Shown here: in pieces, positions 5,611 to 11,300 of the stretch
How the letters are laid out: each line of letters starts with the position of its first letter
Numbering within the stretch: position 1 is the stretch's first letter
Assembly: GCA_964448615.1 (NCBI GenBank)
Contig: CAYUWH010000041.1
Location: 1-11,300 of the forward strand
Origin: CAYUWH01 sp964448615
GTDB lineage: Bacteria > Patescibacteriota > Gracilibacteria > Peribacterales > Peribacteraceae
DNA: 11,300 nt
Direction of reading: 5' to 3'
Notes under the pieces: model-generated
What the model was told of the DNA's origin: nothing
The model's input: only the letters and a program-made list of their open reading frames with translations
Database searches by the model: none
Made by a program: the position numbers and the translations under genes

Positions 5611-7871
5611 ATGGCAAAAAGACGCTCTCGGAAACGCCGCGCAAAGAAAGCTGCTGCCGTTGTGCCTCAGCTGGATTTGCAGCCGGAAACACGCCGCACG
5701 ATCAGCGGGATCATCAAGATCGCGCTCGGCATTCTCTTTTTGCTGGCCGCAAAAAATCAGGCAGGCGTTCTCGGCAGTTCCCTCTCGAATGTACTGACGC
5801 TCTTCTTCGGACGATGGGGCATCGTGTTCCCGTTCGTCCTCATGATCTCCGGAATCCTTTCCTTATTCAGCGGCGAAGAGCGGACGTTCGAAGCCAAGCG
5901 TACGATCGGCCTGGCGGTGATGGTCTGCGCCTTCTTGGGCCTCATGCATATCGGCGCTCCTATTGAGGAAATCGGCCCGAAGCAAAAAGAATTGGGGGGA
6001 GCAATCGGCTTCATGATGAGCTTGCCGTTCCTGCTCTTCATGAGTCGTGAAGTGGGTTATGCCTCACTGACGGCCATCTTCCTAATTGGCTTCGTGATGG
6101 CGTTTGAACCGAAGTTCGGTTCGTTGTTCGCGATGTTGCACTCCACAAAGAAGGCAACGACAAAGCAGGAGAAAGTCCTCAAGAAGGAAAAGGCGTTGAG
6201 CCAGGAGACATCAGCCTTTGAAGAAGATGAAGACGAGTCGGAAGATTTGGTGGAACAGGATGGCGAAGAGCCGGAACTCAATATCGTGCGCCCCGCCTTT
6301 GCACAAAGTATCGTGAGGGCTAAGACAGAAAAATCTATTAAGGAGAAACTGAAGAGTATTGCGGGCGATGTGCTCGAGATGAAAGACACGCGCTTCGAAG
6401 AGTGGACATTCCCCAGCTTGGACCTGCTCGACAGCGAACAGAGCGAAGTGATGGTTAATGATCAAGAACTCAAAATGCAGGCAAAACAGATCGAAGAGAA
6501 GCTCGGAGAATTCGGCATCGAGGTGACCGTGCGCGATGCACGTCCGGGTCCGACCGTGACACAGTTCACGTTGCAACCCGCTGAAGGCGTGAAGCTCTCG
6601 AAGATCGAAAGTCTCAAGGATGATTTGGCATTGGCGCTTGCCGCACAGAGCTTGCGCATTGAGGCGCCGATTCCGGGCAAATCCCTCGTGGGCATCGAGA
6701 TGCCGAATTCCGTGCGCACCACCGTGCGGCTGCGTGAAATTCTGGAAAGCCCCGGCTTCAGCGAGAATGAATCAACGCTCAGCCTGCCCCTCGGACGCGA
6801 TGTATCCGGTGATGCGATCACCGCAAGTTTGGAAGACATGCCGCACTTGCTCATTGCCGGCGCAACGGGCTCCGGAAAATCCGTCTGTATGAACACGTTC
6901 CTGACGGCAATGCTCTATCAGAACGCGCCGCACGAATTGAAGTTCATTCTCATCGATCCGAAGCGCGTGGAACTCATGCCGTATAACGGCATCCCGCATC
7001 TGCTTACCCCCGTGATCACGGAAGCGGAAAAGGCGTTGCAGGCACTTCGCTGGGCCGTTGCGGAAATGGGTCGTCGCCTCCATCGTCTTTCCGAGCAAGG
7101 CGCGCGCAATATTCAGGAATACAATGAGAAGCAGACCGATGAAGCGAATTTGCTGCCGCGCATCGTTGTGGTCGTCGATGAACTCGCAGATCTTATGATG
7201 CGTCAGTATCGCCGTGACACGGAAATGATGATCGCCCGCATCGCGCAGATGGCGCGCGCGGTCGGCATGCACCTGATCATCGCCACGCAGCGTCCGAGCG
7301 TCGATGTCATCACGGGCTTGATCAAAGCCAACATCCCAACACGCATGGCCTTTCGCGTGGTGAGCGCCGTCGATAGCCGCACGATCATCGATTCGATCGG
7401 CGCGGAGGATCTACTCGGCAAAGGAGACATGTTGTACATGACTGCGTCAACGCCGAAGCCCGTGCGCATCCAAGGAATTTTCCTCTCCACCAAAGAAGTT
7501 GAGCGCGTGATCAACGCCGTGAAGATCGCCGGCGGCGGCAAGATCACGGAACAGATCGGCTTGGCACAAGATGATGAGTCGACGGCGGAGGATGAAACCG
7601 ATATCGGCATGAGCGGAAGTCGTCCTCCCATGACCATCGATCTGGAAGCCGATGACAACGGCGGAGACGATCTGTTCTTCGATGCCGTGCGCGTGGTGCA
7701 AGCCAGCGGCAAGGCATCGGCGAGTTTGCTCCAGCGTCAGCTGAAAGTCGGCTACGCGCGCGCCGCGCGTCTGCTCGATATCATGGAAGAGAAAGGCATC
7801 GTCGGCCCGGCCGATGGCGCCAAGCCACGCAAGGTCTATATCGAACAGATGATTAAAGAGGCACCGGAGCC
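5611..7871 (+). CDS. ftsK: DNA translocase FtsK/SpoIIIE (last codons in assembly gap)
   Basis: Septum-anchored, ATP-driven double-stranded DNA pump that clears chromosome ends from the division plane and supports dimer resolution. After a very basic N-terminus (residues 1-13), four or five membrane helices span about 33-165. An acidic and charged linker with a glutamate-rich stretch follows to about 260. The alpha/beta RecA-like motor has Walker A GATGSGKS at 417-424 (K423) and Walker B VVVVDELADLM with D523/E524. It also has the FtsK hallmarks LIDPKRVEL, ATQRPSVDVITG and IPTRMAFRV. The C-terminal gamma winged-helix domain starts near 686 (DLFFDAVRVV) and runs through RAARLLDIMEEKGIVGP, so it can be expected to read polar KOPS/SRS-type sites. 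At least 753 residues are seen. Sequence is lost in the N run shortly after the gamma domain, so the natural stop should be within a few codons. The transcript is probably monocistronic or shared with rdgB. Confidence 0.97.
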
Positions 7872-7971
7872 NNNNNNNNNNNNNNNNNNNNNNNNNNNNN
7901 NNNNNNNNNNNNNNNNNNNNNNNNNNNNNNNNNNNNNNNNNNNNNNNNNNNNNNNNNNNNNNNNNNNNNNN
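7872..7971. other. Assembly gap of 100 N
   Basis: Exactly 100 undetermined bases, a conventional placeholder for unknown length. It hides the stop of ftsK, the start of rdgB and whatever lies between. The reading frame is open on both sides and happens to match across the placeholder, producing a false 987-residue fusion. Either side carries a recognisable, separate protein family. Confidence 0.97.
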
Positions 7972-8574
7972 CGCAACAAAGGAAAGTTTCTGGAAATCAG
8001 CGAAGCCCTGCGTGATTTGCCGATCTCACTTTTTTCTCCGGAAGAGAAACAGATTCTCGGAGATCCTGAGGAAGAAGGAGCAACGTATGAAGCGAATGCC
8101 GAACTCAAAGCAAGATTTTATGCAGAGCAAAGCGGCCTTCCTGCGATTGCCGATGATTCAGGATTAGTGGTCGAGGCGCTCGCAGGAGAACTTGGTGTCC
8201 ACACACGCCGATGGGGTGCCGGCAAAGATGCGACGGATCAAGAATGGATCGACCATTTTTTGAAACGCATGAAGCAGGAAGAAAATCGCAACGCACATTT
8301 CGTAAGCACCATCGCCTTCATGGATCATGAGAACAACATTCACCTCTTTCAAGGAATTTGTAAGGGAACGATTTCCCATGAACTCGAAGGAGACTATCTT
8401 CCGGGCTTACCGCTTCTCTCATGCTTCAAGCCGAACGGCTTTGATCGCACGTTTGCCCTCCTGAAGCGCGAGGAAAAAAACAGCGTGAATCACCGGCATC
8501 ATGCAGTCATGAAGTTTAAAACACATTTGCAGGACATTTTAAAGAACCACGTCGCTCGAGAGCGACGTGGCTAA
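7972..8574 (+). CDS. rdgB: RdgB/HAM1 non-canonical purine NTP pyrophosphatase (N-terminus in gap)
   Basis: House-cleaning enzyme that hydrolyses ITP, dITP and XTP to monophosphates, keeping deaminated purines out of DNA and RNA. The visible 200 residues begin with RNKGKFLEISEAL, the conserved (T)xNxGK phosphate-binding motif, so only about 5-10 residues are missing. The family blocks DPEEEGATYEANAELKA (31-47) and AIADDSGLVVEALAGELGV (58-76) carry the metal-binding acidic residues. The C-terminal part departs from the usual pattern. The normal GFGYDP base-recognition block is replaced by YLPGLPLLSCFKPNGFD (142-158), and the usual SHR appears as NHRHHA (173-178), with the preceding EEKN kept. 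It is likely an active member of a divergent subgroup. Its last codons form one arm of a strong hairpin. It ends 16 bases from the convergent lipoprotein gene. Confidence 0.9.
   Translation, partial: RNKGKFLEISEALRDLPISLFSPEEKQILGDPEEEGATYEANAELKARFYAEQSGLPAIADDSGLVVEALAGELGVHTRRWGAGKDATDQEWIDHFLKRMKQEENRNAHFVSTIAFMDHENNIHLFQGICKGTISHELEGDYLPGLPLLSCFKPNGFDRTFALLKREEKNSVNHRHHAVMKFKTHLQDILKNHVARERRG
8547..8570 (-). terminator. Hairpin terminator between convergent genes, inside the rdgB 3' end
   Basis: Perfect 10-base arms CCACGTCGCT and AGCGACGTGG flank CGAG. On the minus strand the stem is followed by TTCTTTAAAA, a modest T-rich tail, 20 bases after the lipoprotein stop, which suits an intrinsic terminator for that gene. 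On the plus strand no T-tract follows, so ending rdgB transcripts there is less certain. The right arm encodes the last residues of RdgB. Confidence 0.6.
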
Positions 8575-8590
8575 GACTTGAAAGAGAGAA

Positions 8591-9220
8591 TTATTTGACG
8601 CCTTCGTAATTGAGGCGGACCCGAAACCCTTCCTGGGTCCGTTCGACCTCGCTACGCAACAGAATCGTCGGGTGTCGGACAATATCCGCGATCCCGCGCT
8701 CCTTCGCGTCGAGTTTACCGAGTTCGAGGCCTACTGCACGGGTGACCTCGTCGGTCGTGACACCTTGGATGGCGACATCGTAGACGGCGGTCCGCTTGCC
8801 AAAGTCCGCGAGGCGAATCCACTTCAGGATCGCCTTGGGGTCCTTCCCAGGTTTCAGGGTGTAGACCACCTTCAGTTTCTTTTCGCCTGCCGGGCTAGTG
8901 CTGCTGACGCCTTCGAGTGGCATCATCGGCTTCAGGATGCCCATGACGGCGGTCGCTGCCGGATCACCGGCGAAGGGGCCGACCTTCTCGCCAAACGTCA
9001 GCTCGTAGGTCAACTTGTCGCTGTGCTGCCCGATGTAGCTCGCCATGAGCAGATTGGGGAAGCCGGCAGGGTGGTCGTTGGCCAACCCCCGCACGTAGGG
9101 CGAGGCATCCTTCGTCTGCTGTTCGACGGGCGGCTGCGCCGAACTTGAGGGCGTCGCCAAGCAGCCGAAGAGCATCGCAAACAGGAACGCGACCATCGCG
9201 GGGACGAAGAACATGCGCAT
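8591..9220 (-). CDS. Small lipoprotein of unknown function, compositionally atypical
   Basis: 209 residues; I do not recognise the family. The N-terminus MRMFFVPAMVAFLFAMLFGC is a lipoprotein signal peptide: short basic start, hydrophobic core and lipobox LFGC with the lipidated cysteine at 20. The mature chain begins with a Ser/Pro/Gln-rich tether (21-36), then a soluble domain without further membrane helices, so it should sit on the outer face of a membrane. The ATG at 9220 is fixed by AGGAGG eight bases upstream; an in-frame ATG six bases later would be too far from it. Sampled 60-base lines are about 60-68% GC against roughly 45-55% in neighbouring genes. It has its own promoter and terminator, so it looks like a self-contained, possibly acquired cassette. 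No catalytic motif was found. Confidence 0.85.
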   Translation of the reverse strand: MRMFFVPAMVAFLFAMLFGCLATPSSSAQPPVEQQTKDASPYVRGLANDHPAGFPNLLMASYIGQHSDKLTYELTFGEKVGPFAGDPAATAVMGILKPMMPLEGVSSTSPAGEKKLKVVYTLKPGKDPKAILKWIRLADFGKRTAVYDVAIQGVTTDEVTRAVGLELGKLDAKERGIADIVRHPTILLRSEVERTQEGFRVRLNYEGVK

Positions 9221-9228
9221 CTGATGTG

Positions 9229-9234
9229 CCTCCT
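9229..9234 (-). promoter_or_regulatory. Strong Shine-Dalgarno of the lipoprotein gene
   Basis: Minus strand AGGAGG with an 8-base spacer to the ATG at 9220. It is the only strong ribosome binding site seen in the window and decides the start codon. Confidence 0.85.
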
Positions 9235-9252
9235 TCTTGAGTCAAAGATCTC

Positions 9253-9269
9253 CTGAGAACTATTCTCAG
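9253..9269. promoter_or_regulatory. Inverted repeat in the lipoprotein leader (operator or mRNA hairpin)
   Basis: CTGAGAA, CTA, TTCTCAG: perfect 7-base arms and a 3-base centre. It begins about 3 bases after the predicted transcription start and lies 18 bases before the Shine-Dalgarno. It could be a repressor site or a stabilising 5' stem-loop. No T-tract follows, so it is not a good terminator for the helicase gene. Confidence 0.5.
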
Positions 9270-9278
9270 ATGTTAGTG

Positions 9279-9306
9279 AATATACATATTAATTATTTTT
9301 TGTCAA
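9279..9306 (-). promoter_or_regulatory. Sigma-70-type promoter of the lipoprotein gene
   Basis: TTGACA (9306-9301, perfect -35), a 16-base AT-rich spacer and TATATT (9284-9279, five of six). The start near 9272 gives a leader of about 52 bases. The -35 lies 6 bases after the helicase stop, so the gene is separately transcribed. Confidence 0.7.
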
Positions 9307-9312
9307 TTCCCC

Positions 9313-11300
9313 TTATAACGGCGTGAAGTCCAGCACCACGACCTTCGCCCACACATTTCTGATGAGCTGCGATAATTCTTTGCGATCGGTCTCCGTGATC
9401 TGGAACGCCCGCTGAATCGGGTGCTCACTGTCTTCCCCAATGAAATCGAGCATGAAGACTTCCGGATGGTACAGAGAGCGGCTTTGCTCCAGCAGCAAGG
9501 AATAGAACGCCAGCTGGCGGTAGTAATCTGCATCCTTCGCAAGCACGCCGCCCGGCGTCCCGCCGCGGATTTCCCCTTCGGTCTTGGGACGGCCCGTTTT
9601 GTAATCGATGATCGTGGCTTTCGCGGAATCCGGATGATCCGTATCGAGTCGGTCGATCATGCCCTTGAGCGGGATGTCATCAAGGAACGCACGCACGGGG
9701 AATTCCACTTTCTGCACGAACGGCAACACGCCCGCTAAGCGCTGCTCGTAGTAGCGCCCGAGATTTTCCTGGCCGTGCGCCATGAGATTTTTGCGCTCGT
9801 TCTCGGTCAATAATTCGCGATCCACGAGATAGTTATTGAATTCTCCCAGAAACTGCTCGCGCGAGAACGGCAATCCTTCCTGCACACTCAATGCCCAACG
9901 CCGCAACGCACCGTGCGCCGCATTGCCGTAGACCAAATTCGCATCTTTCACGTCCGGCACTTGCAACAAGTCGCGCAGTAGAAACATTTGCGGATCTTCC
10001 AGGAAATGATTGAGCGCGGTCGGCGAGAGTGCAAAGTTGGCAATGCGCTCTTTGAGATACGCTTTGAATTCCTCATCGAGATGCCGCACGGGCTGCAAGA
10101 GCAGTGTCGACACTTGCAGCGGATCTTTCAGTTCATGATCCATTTCTTCCGTGACAGCGGCTTCCGCGAAGAACGCCGACGGAATCGTGTCTTTGGTCTT
10201 ATCGACACTCACGATCTGCCTCGGACACACGAAGATCAATTCACGCTTCGCACGCGTCATCGCGACATAGGCGACTCTGCGTTCATCCTGATTCTTCTCA
10301 AAATCTTTTGTTTCTTTCTCCCAACCAAACAGCAAATCCTCCGGAATCGAGAGCGCGGATGGACTTCGTTTTTTATCCCAATGCCCTTCGCGGAAATTCG
10401 GGAGAATCACGACTTCGAATTCGAGTCCTTTACTGTGATGTGCGGTCATCAATTTCACACCTTCTTCCGTGAGATGCGGCAGTTCGTAGCCCATTTTCAG
10501 ATCGCCGTATTCCTCTTTTCCATAAAACGAAAGATCACTCAACAATACTTCAAACGAAAAATTCGATTGCTCGTACGCGCGATACCGTACGCGATCGAAG
10601 AAGGCTTGCAGCGCCGCGAAGTCGACGAGATCAATCGTGTGTGCTTGTTCGGCAGTAGGAACCGGCAACAGCTTGCAGTCTTTGAGCACGGCTTCGAGCG
10701 TGGCGACAATCGTGCGATTGGGAATTTGCTGATGCAATGCGAGCAGAATATTTCGCGCATGGATCAACGCCTCGCGATTGATGAGAGTTACGCTCTTCAG
10801 TGGAGAGTCTTCCTGCTCGAACGTCAGCAACAAATCATACAACGATTTCTGCTGCTCGCGGCGCAATTGGAAGAGACGCCCGAGATCCGCGGGATGACAG
10901 CCGAAGCACTCGCACGATAGCGCGGCGGAAAGCGCGGCATCCTGCTGCGGCTTATCGATCGCCTTGAGAATCGAAAGCGCCTGACACACGAGCGGATGAT
11001 CGAGCAGATTCAACTTGCCGCTCATCTGCGCGGGAATGCCCTTGGCCTTGAGCACTTCGTAGTGGAGCAGCAATTCTTTATTTTTCTGCGTGAGCACCGC
11101 GATTTCGTGTGGCGCGATGCTTCTGGCAATCGCCTGCTCAATGATTTCGGCGACCGTCCATGGCTCCGTCACATCGCTGGCCGCATACACCAAGCGCGGC
11201 TGTATGCCGGAGCCGTGATGAGAACGCAAATCTTTCGTGAGTCCGTCGATGCGCCCCACCAGGCGCTCCGTGTTGTGTTTGATGAGATTCCCCGCGGCAT
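9313..11300 (-). CDS. UvrD/RecB-like helicase with C-terminal PD-(D/E)XK nuclease (N-terminus outside window)
   Basis: Superfamily 1A DNA helicase-nuclease, probably for double-strand-break end processing or recombination repair. The frame stays open to the right edge: 661 codons are seen, and the first residues NLIKHNTERL match the region after UvrD motif III. The Walker A and B motifs must lie outside. Motif V (KLMTAHHSKGLEF, 10399-10458) and motif VI (DERRVAYVAMTRAK, about 10237-10287) are intact. The nuclease domain follows. It starts at FALSPTALNHFLEDP, has VYGNAAHGAL with the conserved histidine, LKGMIDRLD (9643-9669, metal-binding Asp), IIDYKTG (D-x-K, about 9593-9612) and the YYRQLAFYSLLL helix. 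The cysteines of the AddAB iron-sulfur type are not seen around this domain. It resembles AddA, AdnA/AdnB or RecB; which one needs the missing part and neighbours. An internal GTG at 11259 is not the real start. Confidence 0.93.
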   Translation of the reverse strand, partial: AAGNLIKHNTERLVGRIDGLTKDLRSHHGSGIQPRLVYAASDVTEPWTVAEIIEQAIARSIAPHEIAVLTQKNKELLLHYEVLKAKGIPAQMSGKLNLLDHPLVCQALSILKAIDKPQQDAALSAALSCECFGCHPADLGRLFQLRREQQKSLYDLLLTFEQEDSPLKSVTLINREALIHARNILLALHQQIPNRTIVATLEAVLKDCKLLPVPTAEQAHTIDLVDFAALQAFFDRVRYRAYEQSNFSFEVLLSDLSFYGKEEYGDLKMGYELPHLTEEGVKLMTAHHSKGLEFEVVILPNFREGHWDKKRSPSALSIPEDLLFGWEKETKDFEKNQDERRVAYVAMTRAKRELIFVCPRQIVSVDKTKDTIPSAFFAEAAVTEEMDHELKDPLQVSTLLLQPVRHLDEEFKAYLKERIANFALSPTALNHFLEDPQMFLLRDLLQVPDVKDANLVYGNAAHGALRRWALSVQEGLPFSREQFLGEFNNYLVDRELLTENERKNLMAHGQENLGRYYEQRLAGVLPFVQKVEFPVRAFLDDIPLKGMIDRLDTDHPDSAKATIIDYKTGRPKTEGEIRGGTPGGVLAKDADYYRQLAFYSLLLEQSRSLYHPEVFMLDFIGEDSEHPIQRAFQITETDRKELSQLIRNVWAKVVVLDFTPL

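Noticed and set aside
5611..8574. Single 987-residue FtsK-RdgB protein
   Set aside because: The join passes through 100 placeholder N; both sides are complete, unrelated families apart from a few terminal codons.
9988..10920. 310-codon plus-strand open frame
   Set aside because: Antisense to the helicase gene, where motifs V and VI are certain; composition is Arg/Phe-rich and typical of a shadow frame.
11257..11259. GTG as the start of the helicase gene
   Set aside because: The frame stays open to the window edge and encodes conserved UvrD sequence (NLIKHNTERL) before the GTG, so the gene simply continues outside.

Overview
The window looks like a bacterial chromosome fragment of about 50-55% GC, probably from a draft or metagenome assembly because it has a run of exactly 100 N. 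The standard code is used: TGA ends the ABC ATPase gene. Most genes lack a Shine-Dalgarno sequence, intergenic gaps are short, and several proteins have divergent motifs. This suggests a Candidate Phyla Radiation (Patescibacteria) genome, perhaps Peregrinibacteria-like. That assignment is inference only.

Left arm (1-5439), all on the minus strand. A MarR-family regulator, a MacA/HlyD-type membrane-fusion protein, a MacB/LolD-type ABC ATPase and a MacB/FtsX-type permease (running off the left edge) form a tight operon. It starts from a near-consensus promoter overlapped by an inverted repeat, so it reads as a MarR-controlled export system. Upstream lie an RmlD-like sugar-nucleotide reductase/epimerase resembling the plant and giant-virus NRS/ER type, and a REP-associated tyrosine (Y1, HUH) transposase. 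The transposase gene carries a perfect 33-bp palindrome inside its own reading frame. A decayed copy of the same element lies upstream of it.

Middle (5440-8574), plus strand. After a 171-bp divergent intergenic region come ftsK, complete except perhaps its last codons, and rdgB/HAM1, which lacks only a few N-terminal codons. Both missing ends fall in the N gap, so the apparent continuous FtsK-RdgB reading frame is an artefact.

Right arm (8575-11300), minus strand. A small lipoprotein gene of unknown function has clearly higher GC than its neighbours, the only strong Shine-Dalgarno in the window, and its own consensus promoter. Next is the C-terminal two thirds of a UvrD/RecB-like helicase fused to a PD-(D/E)XK nuclease, which runs off the right edge.

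No rRNA, tRNA, CRISPR array or phage module was seen. The most distinctive items are the palindrome inside the transposase gene, the eukaryote-like NRS/ER homologue, the atypical lipoprotein cassette and the altered active-site region of RdgB.
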